In this document: positions 7,491 through 17,110 of the stretch, piece by piece
Layout of the letters: the number at the start of each line of letters is the position of its first letter
Position numbering within the stretch: the stretch's first letter is position 1
Assembly: GCA_963749605.1 (NCBI GenBank)
Contig: CAVVNN010000002.1
Span: 992,001 to 1,056,000, forward strand
Length of the DNA stretch: 64,000 nucleotides
From: CAVVNN01 sp963749605
GTDB taxonomy: Bacteria; Actinomycetota; Thermoleophilia; Solirubrobacterales; 70-9
Direction: 5' to 3'
Made by a program: the position numbers and the translations under genes
The notes under the pieces: generated by a model
Database searches by the model: none
Seen by the model: the letters and a program-made list of their open reading frames with translations, nothing else
Told to the model about the DNA's origin: nothing

Positions 7491-8792
7491 TCATGCCACC
7501 GGCGTCGTGCTGGGTTGGGCCACGGGGAGGCGGACGAAGAAGGTGCTTCCCAGCCCCTCTTCGGAGGTGGCGCCGATCTCCCCGCCCATCACGTCGACCA
7601 TGCGGCGGGCGATCGCCAGGCCGAGGCCGAAGCCCTCCTGCTTGCGCGACGCCGAGCGGCGGTAGAAGCGCTCGAAGACGCGCTCGATCTCCGCCGCCGG
7701 TATGCCCGTTCCCGTGTCGATCACCTCCAGTATCACCTCCGTCTCGCCGTCGTGGCGGCCGCGAACGGTAACGCGCCCGGGGGGCGGCGTGTTCTTGAAG
7801 GCGTTGGTGACGAGGCCGATCATCACCTGGCGCAGCAGGGTGGGGTCGCCCTTGGCGGCCAGGTCGGGCTCGACCTCGACCAGGAGGCGGATGCCGACGG
7901 GGGCCTCGACCGCCTCGACGACGTCGCGGACGGCGACCGCCACGTCGACGACCTCGCCCTCCCCCGCGCCGAGCGCCTCGACCCGGGCGAGGGCGAGCAG
8001 GGACTGGGTGAGGCGGCCCATCCGCTCGGCGTCCTCGGCGAGGCGGGCGAGGAAGTGGTCGCGGGCCTGGGGGTCGTCCTTGGCGCCGCCCTGGAGGACC
8101 TCGATCGCGCCGGAGATGCCCGCCAGCGGGTTGCGCAGCTCGTGGGCGGCATTGGAGACGAAGTCGGATTCGGCGAACTCGCGGCGCATCTCCTCGGTGC
8201 GGTCGCGGACGACGGCGAGCACGGCGCGCTCGTCGGGGAGGGAGCGGGCCTGCATCGAGTAGGCGCGGTCGCCGATGCGCAGCGCCGGGTGGGCGGAGAA
8301 GCCGACCTCGGCGGCGCGGTGCAGCTGCGGCAGCAGCGGCTCGGAGGGTTGCCCGTCGGAGTCGAGGAGCTCGGCGGCGGCGCTGTTGGAGAAGCGGACC
8401 GCGCCGCCCTCGTCGACGACCATCACCGCGTCGGTGAGGCCGTCGAAGATCGCGGTGAGCTTGTTGCGGTCGGCGGTGAGCACGCCGAAGCTCTCCTTCA
8501 GCGAGGCGCGCATCGACTCCAGGGCGCGGGCGAGGTCGCCGAGCTCGTCGGGGCCGGAGACGTTCATCTGCACGTCGAAGTCGCCGGCGGCCATCTTGCC
8601 GGCGGCCCCGGCGAGGCGGCCGACGCGGTGGGAGATGGCGACGGCGATGAGGAAGCCGGCGAGCACGCCGACGAGGACCGCGGCGACGAGGGCGCGCTGG
8701 TTGTCGCCGAAGAGGTAGACCGCGCCGGCGGTGATCAGGCTGACCGCGGCGAAGGCGACGGAGAGCCAGAGGCGCATCCCTATTCGTCTCAT
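7491..8792 (-). CDS. PhoR-type sensor histidine kinase
   Basis: A membrane kinase of about 433 residues. Two adjacent transmembrane segments (about 8-28 and 34-54) are followed by a HAMP domain (about 55-105) and a PAS-like domain (about 110-200). A HisKA box has His217 in SNAAHELRNP. The HATPase domain has an N box (NAFKN), DTGTG and GFGLGLAI. There is almost no extracytoplasmic sensor region, so sensing is likely intramembrane or through PAS. The ATG at 8792 is preferred over the TTG one codon earlier. A short inverted pair CGTTT/AAACG (8796-8813) lies just upstream, between this gene and the divergent glycosyltransferase. Confidence 0.92.
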   Translation of the reverse strand: MRRIGMRLWLSVAFAAVSLITAGAVYLFGDNQRALVAAVLVGVLAGFLIAVAISHRVGRLAGAAGKMAAGDFDVQMNVSGPDELGDLARALESMRASLKESFGVLTADRNKLTAIFDGLTDAVMVVDEGGAVRFSNSAAAELLDSDGQPSEPLLPQLHRAAEVGFSAHPALRIGDRAYSMQARSLPDERAVLAVVRDRTEEMRREFAESDFVSNAAHELRNPLAGISGAIEVLQGGAKDDPQARDHFLARLAEDAERMGRLTQSLLALARVEALGAGEGEVVDVAVAVRDVVEAVEAPVGIRLLVEVEPDLAAKGDPTLLRQVMIGLVTNAFKNTPPPGRVTVRGRHDGETEVILEVIDTGTGIPAAEIERVFERFYRRSASRKQEGFGLGLAIARRMVDVMGGEIGATSEEGLGSTFFVRLPVAQPSTTPVA

Positions 8793-8843
8793 CAACGTTT
8801 ACTAACACAAACGCTGGCTGACCGGCATGGGAGAATCGGGCGG

Positions 8844-9572
8844 GTGCGAACGCTGGTCTTCATCCCTGCCTGGAACGAGGAGGACTCGGTCGCGGGCGTC
8901 ATCGAGGGCGTGCGCGAGGCTCTGCCGAGCGCCGACGTGCTCGTGGTCGACGACGGCTCGGCGGATTCGACGCGCGCGCGGGCGGCCGCGGCAGGCGCGC
9001 TCGTCGCCTCCCTCCCCTTCAACCAGGGGCTGGGAGCGGCGCTGCAGACCGGCTACCTCTACGCGCTGCAGGAGGGCTACGACTACTGCGCCCACCTCGA
9101 CGCCGACGGCCAGCACCCGCCGCAGGAGGTGGCGCGGCTGCTGGAGGAGGTGGCGGCGGGGCGGGCCGACCTGGTGATCGGGTCGCGCTACCGCGAGCGC
9201 GGCGCGCCGGAGGAGGGCGACGACTACAGGCCGACGATCTCGCGGCGGATCGGCACCAGCGTCTTTCGCTTCTTCCTCACCCTGGCGACGCGGCAGCGAT
9301 TCACCGACACGACGAGCGGGATGCGGGCGGCCAACCGGCGCGTGATGGCGCTGTTCAGCCAGCACTACTCGCCGGACTTCGCCGAGATCGAGTCGCTGCA
9401 GCTGGCGGTGCGGCAGGGGCTGCGGGTCGAGGAGGTGCCGGTGCGGATGCTGGAGCGGGCCGGCGGCAGCTCCTTCCTGACGCCGCTGCGCTCGGCCTTC
9501 TTCATCTTCAAGGGCGTCGTGGTGCTGCTGGTCGGCCAGTTCCGGCCGCGGCGGGTGGAGGCGGAGCGATGA
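8844..9572 (+). CDS. GT2-family glycosyltransferase (dolichol-phosphate-sugar synthase-like)
   Basis: A 242-residue GT-A fold enzyme. VFIPAWNEEDSV is at the N-terminus, VVDDGSADST binds nucleotide, and HLDADGQHPP carries the DxD metal site. GSRYRERG and a C-terminal hydrophobic segment follow. It starts at GTG 8844; the frame remains open far upstream, but that part is the antisense of the kinase. Its stop overlaps the ATG of the DUF2304 gene. GT2 plus DUF2304 pairs are common in actinobacteria and are thought to make polyprenyl-phosphate-linked sugars for wall or glycolipid assembly. The exact sugar is unknown. Confidence 0.88.
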   Translation: MRTLVFIPAWNEEDSVAGVIEGVREALPSADVLVVDDGSADSTRARAAAAGALVASLPFNQGLGAALQTGYLYALQEGYDYCAHLDADGQHPPQEVARLLEEVAAGRADLVIGSRYRERGAPEEGDDYRPTISRRIGTSVFRFFLTLATRQRFTDTTSGMRAANRRVMALFSQHYSPDFAEIESLQLAVRQGLRVEEVPVRMLERAGGSSFLTPLRSAFFIFKGVVVLLVGQFRPRRVEAER

Positions 9573-10006
9573 ACGCGATCGTGCTCGCCGCCCAGAACCC
9601 GAAGGTCAACCTGACGCCGCAGACGCGGATCCTGGCGGCGGTGATCGCGATCGCCTTCGTGGCGATGATCCTCGAGCTGATCCGCCGCGACCGGCTGCAG
9701 GAGCGCTACAGCGTCGTCTGGTTCGTCGCCGGGCTGGTGATGCTGGCCGGCGCCGCCTTCCCGGGGCTGCTGAGGCTCGTCGCCGACGCGATGGGCGTGC
9801 GCGACACCAACGTCGCCCTGTTCTCGATCGTGCTGCTGCTGCTGCTCGGCCTGGCGCTCAACTTCAGCGTGATCATGTCCCGCCAGGCGGCCCAGATAAC
9901 CCGCCTGGCCCAGGAGCGGGCGATAGAAAAGGCCCGCGAGCAGGCGGCGCGGGAGCGGAACGGCGACGGCGCAAGCGCCGAGCCGGCCGAGCGCGACCGG
10001 ACTTGA
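9569..10006 (+). CDS. DUF2304 membrane protein, glycosyltransferase partner
   Basis: A 145-residue protein with three hydrophobic segments (about 24-40, 50-68, 82-103) and a charged, coiled-coil-like C-terminus rich in Ala, Arg and Glu. The segment RRDRLQERYSVVWF is characteristic of DUF2304. It overlaps the glycosyltransferase stop by 4 bases, and members usually travel with such transferases. A role as membrane partner or anchor is inferred. Confidence 0.85.
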   Translation: MNAIVLAAQNPKVNLTPQTRILAAVIAIAFVAMILELIRRDRLQERYSVVWFVAGLVMLAGAAFPGLLRLVADAMGVRDTNVALFSIVLLLLLGLALNFSVIMSRQAAQITRLAQERAIEKAREQAARERNGDGASAEPAERDRT

Positions 10007-10053
10007 CGACTGATGAGTTGTCCCCCCTATAGCGTGGTTAACTCATCAGTCGT
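10006..10053. terminator. bidirectional hairpin between DUF2304 and holB
   Basis: A perfect 14-bp inverted repeat (ACGACTGATGAGTT and its complement) is separated by a 20-base loop. It lies exactly between two convergent genes and includes part of the holB stop codon. There is no long T-run, so it may act as a bidirectional factor-assisted terminator or simply as a shared 3' end structure. Confidence 0.6.
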
Positions 10054-11188
10054 TGCTCAACAGGCGCTCGAGGCGGTAGAAGAGAGCCTCTAGGGCGAGC
10101 TCCTCGGAGACGTTGAGGTCGAGGCGGCGACGGGTGTCCTGGACCAGCTCGGCGGCGCGGCGGGGGCGGGCCGGGTCGAGGGCGGCGGCCTGGGCCTGGA
10201 GCGGCCGGGAGGCGGTCGCGGTTGTAGGCGACCTCGGCGGCGCCGGAGGCGACGGCGGCGAGGTCGCGGAACCAGGCGGCAGTCAGCTCGAGGCCGAGGT
10301 CGAGGATCTCGGTGCGGCGGCGGCGGCCGGCCCGTTTGGCCTCGTCGGCGATGTCGCGGGCGGTGCGCTTGACGCCCGGCCTTGGCCTCCTCCTCGAGCA
10401 CCTCGCGGGTCGCCGCGTCGGCGTCCTCGCCGGCCGCCTCGGCGCTGTCGAGCAGCTGGCGCCAGGGCGCCGTCGCGGTCTCGCCGGCGAGCGCCGCGGC
10501 GGCGCAGCGCTCGACCTCGGCGCGGATCTCCCGCCCCCGCTCCGACAGCAGCAGGCGCGCGCGCTCGAGGTCGCCGGCGGAGAGGCGGGCGGCGGCGGCG
10601 ATCTCCTCGGCCTGCCTCAGCGCCGGCGGACGTCGGCCGCCAGCTCGCGGAAGCCCATCGCGGCCAGCGGCTTCTGGCTTCGGCGGAGCGGCGCGAACTC
10701 GACCGGCTGGCAGCGGGAGGCGACCGTCTCCAGCAGCGGCGCCGGGCTCGGAGCTGAGCAGGATCAGGTGGACGAAGTCGGGCGGCTCCTCCAGCGTCTT
10801 CAGCAGCGCGTTCTGGCTCTCGTCGCGCATCGCCTCGGCCGCCTCGACGACGAAGACGCGCTTGTCGCCTTCGAAGGGCCGGTAGGCGGCGGCGCGGATC
10901 ACCCGCTCGCGCACCTCCTCGACCAGGTGCTGGGCGCCGCGCGGGGTGAGCCAGACCAGGTCGGGGTGCGGCGAGGGATCGAGCAGGGCGCGGCGGCGGG
11001 CGTCCTCGGGCTCCGCGGCCCCGGTGGCGAGGATCTCGGCGGCGAAGGCGCGGGCGGCGGCGCGCTTGCCGGCCCCACGGGGGCCGCGGAAGAGGTAGGC
11101 GTGCGACGGGCCCGGCGGCAAGCGCCGCGCTGAGCGCGACCCGCGCCCGCGGCTGGTGCTCGGTGGCGGTTTCGATCGCGTCAGCCAT
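10046..11188 (-). CDS. holB: DNA polymerase III delta' subunit (frameshifted)
   Basis: The clamp-loader delta' subunit, reconstructed across at least three single-base indels. The N-terminus MADAIETATEHQPRARV is in one frame and the P-loop FRGPRGAGK in another. SQNALLKTLEEPP (sensor/SRC-like region) and LILLSSEP follow in that frame, and the tail ELALEALFYRLERLLSND returns in a different frame. Length would be about 380 residues. It lies 9 bases downstream of tmk, as in the common tmk-holB arrangement. The breaks are probably sequencing or assembly errors, because the gene is normally essential. Confidence 0.75.
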
Positions 11189-11197
11189 CGCGACACT

Positions 11198-11798
11198 TCA
11201 CCGGGTGGATTCGGAGTGGCGGCGGACGGCCTCCATCACCCGGCGTGGACCTCCTCGACGCTGCCGTCGGCGTCGATGACGACGACACGGTCGGAGGCGA
11301 TCTGCGCGATCTCCTCGTAGGCCTCGGCGACGGCGCGCTGCAGCTCGAGGCCCTCGGACTCGAAGCGGTCCTCGCCGTCGGCGCGGCCGAGGCCCACCTC
11401 GGGGTCGACGCGCAGCAGCAGCGTGAGGTCGGGCCAGAGGCCGTCGGTGGCGGCGTCGGAGAGGGAGATGCACCTCGCCGACGCCGAGGCCGCGGGCGGC
11501 TCCCTGGTAGGCGACGCTGGAGTCGGCGAAGCGGTCGGAGACGACGTCGCGGCCGGCCTCCAGGGCCGGGCGGATGACCCGGGCGGTGAGGTCGGCGCGG
11601 GCCGCGGAGAAGAGCAGCAGCTCGGCGAAGGGGTCGAGCTCGAGCGCCGGGTCGGCGAGCAGCGTCGCGGATCCGCTCGGCGGCGTCGGTCCCCCCCGGC
11701 TCGCGGATCAGCAGGGTCTCCGGGCCGAGCGCCTCGGCGAGCAGCTTGGCCTGGGTGCTCTTGCCTGAGCCGTCGATCCCCTCGAGGGAAACGAACAA
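11198..11798 (-). CDS. tmk: thymidylate kinase (frameshifted)
   Basis: It phosphorylates dTMP to dTDP. The N-terminus MFVSLEGIDGSGKSTQAK carries the P-loop, then LIREPGGT. After frame changes come DVVSDRFADSSVAYQG (the DR(Y/F) motif region), LRVDPEVGLGRA and VVVIDADGSVEEV. The tail is VMEAVRRHSESTR. At least three indels break the frame, and expected length is about 200 residues. It sits between topA (12 bases upstream) and holB. Confidence 0.78.
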
Positions 11799-11810
11799 CG
11801 CCCCGAGGCC

Positions 11811-14094
11811 TCAGCCTTTGGTCGCCGCTTTGGCGCGTTTGCGGCGGCGGGTGCCGGTGTCGGCTTTGGTCGCTTTCTTCGCTTTCGACGGCGCCTTGCC
11901 GTTCTCGGCGTCCTCGGGCGGCGGCTGCTTTTCCATCGCCTCTTTCGCCGCTCGCGCCGCTTCGCGCTCGGCGCGGCGTTTCTTCATCTCCTGCATCGAC
12001 TCGCAGTCGTCGTTGAGGCAGAGGTTCCAGGGGCGGCCGCGGAAGGGGACGACTTTGAGCCGCGGCGTCTGCCCGCAGACCGAGCAGCGGTCCTCGAGGC
12101 GGAAGACGTCGCCGCGCTGGGGCAGCGGGAAGGTCTGGTCGCAGGAGTCGGGGTCGTCGAGGGTCCAGCCGCTGCAGCCGACGAAGCGTTTGCCCGATTT
12201 TTTCGCGCGGATGATCCGCAGCATGTGGGGCGAGCCGTCCTCCTTGGTGCGGCCGGCCTCTTCGCAGACCTTGCAGGGGCCGAGGATGCGGTCCTCGTCC
12301 ATCCCCTTCCAGACGACTTTGGCCAGGTCCTCGCGGCTCGCCGTCGATCTCCGACCAGGTCTTGTGGAGGAGGTCGCGGCTCTCGCCGACGACGCTGTCC
12401 TTGGTCATGTCGCCGGCGGCGATCCGGTCCATCTCCGCCTCGAGCTGGGCGGTCATCTCCGGCGTCGCCATCGCCGGCACGTAGTTCTTGAACGCTTCGT
12501 ACAGGGCGATCCCGGTCTCCGAGGGGACCGGCGGGTTGCCGTAGACGTAGCCGCGGTCGAAGAGCTTCTGGATGATGTCGGCGCGGGTCGCCTTGGTGCC
12601 GAGGCCGCGCTCCTCCATCATCTCGATCAGTTTGGCCTGCGAGATCCGCGCCGGGGGCTGCGTCTCCTTGTCGACGATCCAGGGCTCGCCGTCGAGGTCG
12701 AGCTGCTGGCCCTCCTCCAGCTTGGGGATCTCCTCGTCGGAGGAGCGGGCGTAGGTGTAGATGCCGGCGTAGCCGGGGTCGACGACGACCGAGCCGCGGA
12801 CGAAGTAGGTCTCCGAGCCGGCCTCGATGTCGGCGCGGGTGGACTCGGTGATCATCGGCGGGCTGAAGGTGGCGAGGAAGCGGCGCACGACCAGTTCGTA
12901 GACGCGCCTCTTGGGGCCCTCGAGGGCGCCGGGGTGGATCGCCTGGGTCGGGTAGATCGGCGGGTGGTCGGTCGTCTCTTTTTTGCCGCGGGTCGGTTTC
13001 AGCTCGCCGTCGAGCAGGCCCGCGGCGGCCGAGAACTCCTCGACCCGGACCAGCGAGGAGACCAGCTCGCGGACCGGCAGCGAGGCCGGGTAGACCGTGT
13101 TGTCGGTGCGCGGGTAGGAGATGAAGCCGTCCATGTAGAGGTCCTCGGCGATCCGCATCGCGCTGGCCGGGGTGATGCCGAGGCGGCTGGAGGCGTCGGT
13201 GCTGAAGGCGGTGGTGTTGTAGGGGGTCGGCGGCTTGCGCGTGTTCTTGCGCGCCGTCACCGACTTGACCGTGCCGGGGCTGGCGGTCCCGGCGAGGGCG
13301 GCGTCGGCCTCGGCCTTGTCCCAGAACTTGTCGACTTCGTGGTGGGTCTCGAAGGCTCCGTCGGGGTGCTGGAACTTGGCGAACAGCTCCCAGAACGGTT
13401 TGGCGACGTGGGCGCGGCGCTCCATCTCGCGCTCGACGATCAGGCCCAGGGTCGGGCTCTGGACGCGGCCGACCGAGAGGAAGTTGGAGCCGAAGCGGCG
13501 GGTGGCGAGGGAGACGGCGCGGGTCAGGGTCGCGCCCCAGAGCAGGTCGATGTCCTGGCGGGCGGCGCCGGCGTTGGCGAGCGGGTAGGAGAGCTCGTCG
13601 AGGTCGCCGAAGGCGCGCTCGATCTCCTCCCTGGTCAGGGCGGAGTAGCGGGCGCGCTTGATCCGCAGCGTGCCGTCGCGGGCGCCCTCGCGGGTGCCGA
13701 GCTCGGGGTTGGCGTCGAGCATCTCCTCCAGCGCCTCGAGGCCGATCAGCTCGCCCTCGCGGTCGAAGTCGGTCGCGATCACCAGCTCGTCGGCCTCCTT
13801 GGCGACCTTCTTGATCGCTTTGACGACGTTTTTGTCGGTCGGCTCCTTGATCAGCTCGGCGTCGATCAGGTCGTGCAGGTCGGTCTTCTGCCAGTTCGAG
13901 TAGCCCTCGGGGAAGGCCGGGCCGAGCACGTGGCCCTTGAGGCCGATCGTCATCTGCTCGACGCCGTCCCCGTCGGTCCACGTGTAGTAGGGGACTTTGA
14001 AGGTCTTGTCGGTGGCGGGGCCGCCGTTGGCGGCGCCGAGGATCTCGGCGATCTTCTTGGCGCTGTTGTTCTTCTCGGTGACGATCAGCCTCAT
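11811..14094 (-). CDS. topA: DNA topoisomerase I, type IA (one frameshift)
   Basis: An enzyme of about 760 residues. The N-terminal Toprim domain starts MRLIVTEKNNSAKKIAE and carries ATDFDREGELIG (acidic metal site). The catalytic Tyr is in SYPRTDN. Zinc-ribbon-like pairs of cysteines occur near the C-terminus (GPCKVC, CSVCGQ, CLNDDC), followed by a Lys/Arg/Ala-rich tail of about 45 residues. The frame breaks once at about 12335-12345 and resumes with KVC-containing sequence to the stop at 11811. It is the first gene of a topA-tmk-holB transcription unit. Confidence 0.9.
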
Positions 14095-14145
14095 GGGTCG
14101 GCGAGGGTAGCAGGGGCGTTCGGCGACCTCGGCAGGCTCGCGCGC

Positions 14146-14166
14146 GCCGATCCCCCTAGGATCGGC
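14146..14166. promoter_or_regulatory. short inverted repeat in topA/epimerase divergent spacer
   Basis: GCCGATC and GATCGGC form a 7-bp perfect stem around a 7-base loop, only 6 bases upstream of the epimerase start. It could be an operator or a 5' leader hairpin; nothing else supports a specific role. Confidence 0.35.
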
Positions 14167-14172
14167 GGTCGA

Positions 14173-15110
14173 ATGAGGTGCTTGGTGACAGGCGGCGCGG
14201 GGTTCATCGGCTCGAACCTGGTCGATGCGCTGCTGGCGCGCGGCGACGAGGTGACGGTCGTCGACGACCTCTCCACCGGGCGGCGGGAGAACCTCGACGG
14301 GGCGCTGGCGGCCGGCGCCGACGCTGGTCGAGGTCGACATCCGCGACGCGCGCCGCGGTGGCGCGGCTGGCGGAGTCCGCCCGGCCCGAGGTCGTCTTCC
14401 ACCTGGCGGCGCAGATCGACGTTCGCAAGTCGGTCGCGGACCCGGCCTTCGACGCCTCGATCAACGTCGGCGGCACGGCGAACGTGCTGGAGGCGGCGCG
14501 GACCGCGGGTGCGCGGCGCTTCGTCTTCGTCTCCACCGGCGGCGCGATCTACGGCGAGGGCGAGGGCCAGGAGCTGCCGCTCGGCGAGGACGCGCCGGTC
14601 GAGCCGCTCTCCGCCTATGGCCAGAGCAAGTTCGCCGCCGAGGGCTACGTGGCGCTGTACGAGCGGCTGCTACGGGCTCTCGGGCGATGAGCCTGCGGCT
14701 GGGCAACGTCTACGGCCCGCGCCAGGACCCGCTCGGCGAGGCGGGGGTGATCGCGATCTTCTGCGGCAAGCTGCGGGCCGGCGAGCGGCCGACGGTGTTC
14801 GGCGACGGCACGCAGACCCGCGACTACATATATGTGGGCGACGTGGTCGCGGCGGCGCTGGCGGCCGCCGAGTCGACGGTCGAGCGGCGCCGATCAACAT
14901 CGGCACCGGGGTCGAGACCGACGTGCTGGAGCTGGCGACGCAGCTCGGCGAGCTCGGCGGCGCCGAGGGCTTCGAGCCCGAGTTCGCCCCGCCCCGCCCC
15001 GGCGAGGTGCAGCGGATCTCGATCGACCCGGCGCGCGCCGGGCGCGAGCTGGGCTGGAGCGCGAAGGTGGGATTGGAAGAGGGCCTCCGGCTGACGCTGA
15101 CTCCCTCTAA
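14173..15110 (+). CDS. NAD-dependent epimerase/dehydratase, UDP-glucose 4-epimerase-like (frameshifted)
   Basis: An extended short-chain dehydrogenase. The N-terminal MRCLVTGGAGFIGSN Rossmann motif is followed by VVDDLSTG and, after an indel near 14325, VVFHLAAQ. The catalytic YGQSK (YxxxK) comes next. A second indel near 14690 leads to SLRLGNVYGPRQDP and DGTQTRDYIYVGDV, and another near 14890 leads to INIGTGVET and GELGWSAK-type C-terminal sequence. Expected length is about 310 residues, ending near the TAA at 15108-15110 if one more frame change is allowed. It probably makes a UDP-sugar for envelope polysaccharide. The breaks look like sequencing errors. Confidence 0.75.
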
Positions 15111-15119
15111 CCTTCGGGC

Positions 15120-15871
15120 ATGCCCGCCCAGGCCTACGCCGGCAAGGAGTGCGTCTGCCAGCTGCGCAAGGGGATCTGCGACCAGTCCTGCGTGCGGGAC
15201 ATGCTGGAGACGCCCTTCTACATCGCCTGCCTGAAGCTGACGGGGCGGCGCTGCCTGGTGGTCGGCGGCGGCGACATCGGGCTGGAGAAGGTCGAGGGGC
15301 TGCTCGCCTGCGACGCCGACGTGACGCTGATCGCGCCGGTCGCCCACCCCGAGCTGGAGCGGCTGGCGGCGGAGGGGTCGATCCGCGTGGGAGCAGCGCC
15401 CCTACGCCGGGGCCGCCGACCTCGAGGGCGTCTTCATGGTCGATCGCCGCCACCGACGACAGCGAGGTCAACATCGGCGTCTACGACGACGCCGAGAAGC
15501 GGGCGATGCTGGTCAACGTCGTCGACGTGCCGCCGCTGTGCAACTTCATCCTGCCGGCGATCGTGCGCAGCGGCCCGCTGGCGATCGCGATCTCCACCGC
15601 GGGCGCCTCGCCGGCGCTGGCGAAGCGGATGAAGCGGGAGATCACGGAGCTGTTCGGCGAGGAGTACGCGCGCCTGGCGGTGATCCTCAACGACGCCCGC
15701 GGCTGGGCGAAGGGGACGCTGCCGACCTACCAGGACCGCAAGGAGTTCTTCGAGGGGATCGTCAACGGCGACCCCGACCCGGTCGAGCTGCTGCGCGACG
15801 GGCAGGAGACGGCGGTGCTGGCGCTGGTCGAGTCCGCCAAGGAGCGGGCCGCGGCCGCGGCGCTGGCCTGA
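15120..15871 (+). CDS. precorrin-2 dehydrogenase / sirohaem synthase N-terminal-type protein (frameshifted)
   Basis: A Met8/CysG-N-like enzyme of about 250 residues. TGRRCLVVGGGDIGLEKVEGLL is the NAD-binding Rossmann motif, then DVTLIAP. After an indel at about 15390-15430 come IAATDDSEVN, the ferrochelatase-like region FILPAIVRSGPLAIAISTAGASPALAKRMK, and a helical C-terminus. It should convert precorrin-2 to sirohydrochlorin and perhaps insert iron. The first 27 residues carry four cysteines (11, 13, 20, 24) not typical of the family; a later ATG at 15201 would exclude them. It lies 10 bases after the epimerase. Confidence 0.78.
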
Positions 15872-15874
15872 ATG

Positions 15875-15909
15875 GGCGCGTTAGTCGGCGTATAGCCGAA
15901 CAAAGCGCC
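15875..15909. repeat. interspersed palindromic element, copy 1
   Basis: A 35-base imperfect palindrome has the plan GGCGC-N5-TCGGC-GTATA-GCCGA-N5-GCGCC. Its 15-base right arm (complement GGCGCTTTGTTCGGC) is identical to one arm of the element at 42787-42827. It lies between the convergent sirohaem gene and marR, so it may also act as a terminator. Confidence 0.65.
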
Positions 15910-15911
15910 AA

Positions 15912-16436
15912 TCAGCTGGCGCCGCAGGCCGAGCCGCGGACTCGCTCGAGCGTTCCGCGCAGCTCGTCCGCCTGGCGCGGCGTGAGGTTGGCGGAGAAGG
16001 CGACCGCCAGCTCGGCGGTGACGACCGGGCGCATCTCGGCGAGCAGCGCGGCGCCGGCCGGCAGCAGGGTCGCGTAGCTGACCCGGCGGTCCGTCTCGCA
16101 GAAGGTCCGCTCCAGCAGGCCGGCCTTGATCAGGCGGTCGACCAGCTTGGTGAGGCCGCCGCGGGTGATCACCAGGGCCTCGGCGAGGTCGCCCATCCGC
16201 ATCCGCTGCTCGGGCGCCTCGGCGACCGCGGCGAGCACCTCGTACCAGGGCAGCGGCGGGAAGTCGCCCTGGGCGAGCGCCTCCTGCAGGCGCCCGGTGA
16301 CCGCGGCGTGGGTGCGGGTGAGGGCGCCCCAGGCCTCGCCGTGGGGAGTGCGCGACGCCGTGCCGCCCTGGGAAGCGCTGTTGGCTCCCGCGCCGTCGCG
16401 GGACGTCGATGCCGCTGCTGTCGCCTGCTCGCTCAT
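15912..16436 (-). CDS. MarR-family transcriptional regulator
   Basis: A winged-helix regulator of about 174 residues. Helices up to about 75 are followed by RMRMGDLAEALVITRGGLTKLVDRL (recognition helix) and the wing ETDRRVSYATLLPAG. An N-terminal low-complexity Ser/Ala/Gly stretch of about 30 residues precedes the domain. I take the ATG at 16436 (MSEQ); an ATG at 16445 is possible. It is divergent from yceI and the FMN reductase, and two short palindromes lie in the shared promoter region. It probably represses itself and those genes in response to a phenolic or redox signal. Confidence 0.85.
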   Translation of the reverse strand: MSEQATAAASTSRDGAGANSASQGGTASRTPHGEAWGALTRTHAAVTGRLQEALAQGDFPPLPWYEVLAAVAEAPEQRMRMGDLAEALVITRGGLTKLVDRLIKAGLLERTFCETDRRVSYATLLPAGAALLAEMRPVVTAELAVAFSANLTPRQADELRGTLERVRGSACGAS

Positions 16437-16460
16437 CTCCCACATGATCGCAGGTGAACG

Positions 16461-16487
16461 TTGTCTAGGCAATAGTTGTATCTACAA
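16461..16487. promoter_or_regulatory. paired palindromic operator for the MarR regulator
   Basis: Two 12-base palindromes are spaced 15 bases centre to centre: TTGTCTAGGCAA (16461-16472, imperfect at the centre) and TTGTATCTACAA (16476-16487, arms TTGTA/TACAA). Both share the form TTGTn-n-nCAA and lie between the marR start and yceI. This is the usual place and size for MarR dimer sites. Assignment is inferred from position and symmetry. Confidence 0.65.
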
Positions 16488-16555
16488 GCTTTTCTGCTAA
16501 GATGGTTTCTGCGTCAAACATTTATCAGGCAACAACTTGAGGGAAGGAAGCAGAG

Positions 16556-17108
16556 ATGAGCACGCAGACGATCAAGCAGGAGATCCCGACAGGCACCTAC
16601 GTGGTGGATCCGGTCCACTCCTCGATCGGCTTTGCCGTGATCCACAACGGCGTCTCCACGTTCCGCAGCGGCTTTCGCGGCTACGAGGCCCGGCTCACCG
16701 GCGGCGACGCGGCCGCGGCTCGAGGGCTCGGTCGAGGTCGCCAGCATCGACATCGCCGAGGAGCAGCTGAAGGGCCACCTCCTCTCCCCCGACTTCTTCG
16801 ACGCGGAGCGCCACCCGCAGCTCCGCTTCAGCTCGACCGAGCTGAGCGTCGAGGAGGACGGCTCGCTGAGGCTGCGCGGCGAGCTCGAGATCAGCGGCGA
16901 GAAGCGCGAGGTCGAGGCGAGCGGCCGCTTCGCGCAGCTGGGCGCCGACCTCGGCGGCAACGCCCGGGTCGGGCTCTCGCTGGCGGCCACGGTCGACCGG
17001 CGCAGCTTCGGCCTCGACTGGAACGCCGAGCTGCCGAGCGGCGGCGAGGTGCTCGACTACGAGGTGAGCATCGCGGTCGAGCTCGAGCTGGTCGAGGAGA
17101 CCGAGTAA
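16556..17108 (+). CDS. YceI-family lipid-binding protein (one frameshift)
   Basis: A lipocalin-like beta-barrel protein of about 184 residues. TGTYVVDPVHSSIGFAV is the family start, FRSGFRGYEARL follows, and after an indel near 16720 come VEVASIDI, HLLSPDFFDAERHPQLRFSS and LDWNAELPSGGEVL. Family members bind polyisoprenoid or amide lipids. No signal peptide is visible, so this one is probably cytoplasmic. The ribosome-binding site GGAAGG lies upstream of ATG 16556. It is first in an operon with the FMN reductase under the MarR-controlled divergent promoter. Confidence 0.85.
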
Positions 17109-17110
17109 CG

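Noticed and set aside
7464..8843. Long in-frame extension upstream of the GT2 glycosyltransferase
   Set aside because: It is antisense to the histidine kinase and has no domain; the transferase fold starts at GTG 8844.
11746..15234. A 1162-codon open frame on the plus strand
   Set aside because: It runs antisense to topA and tmk and only enters a real gene (the epimerase) from 14173. High-GC DNA gives long open antisense frames.
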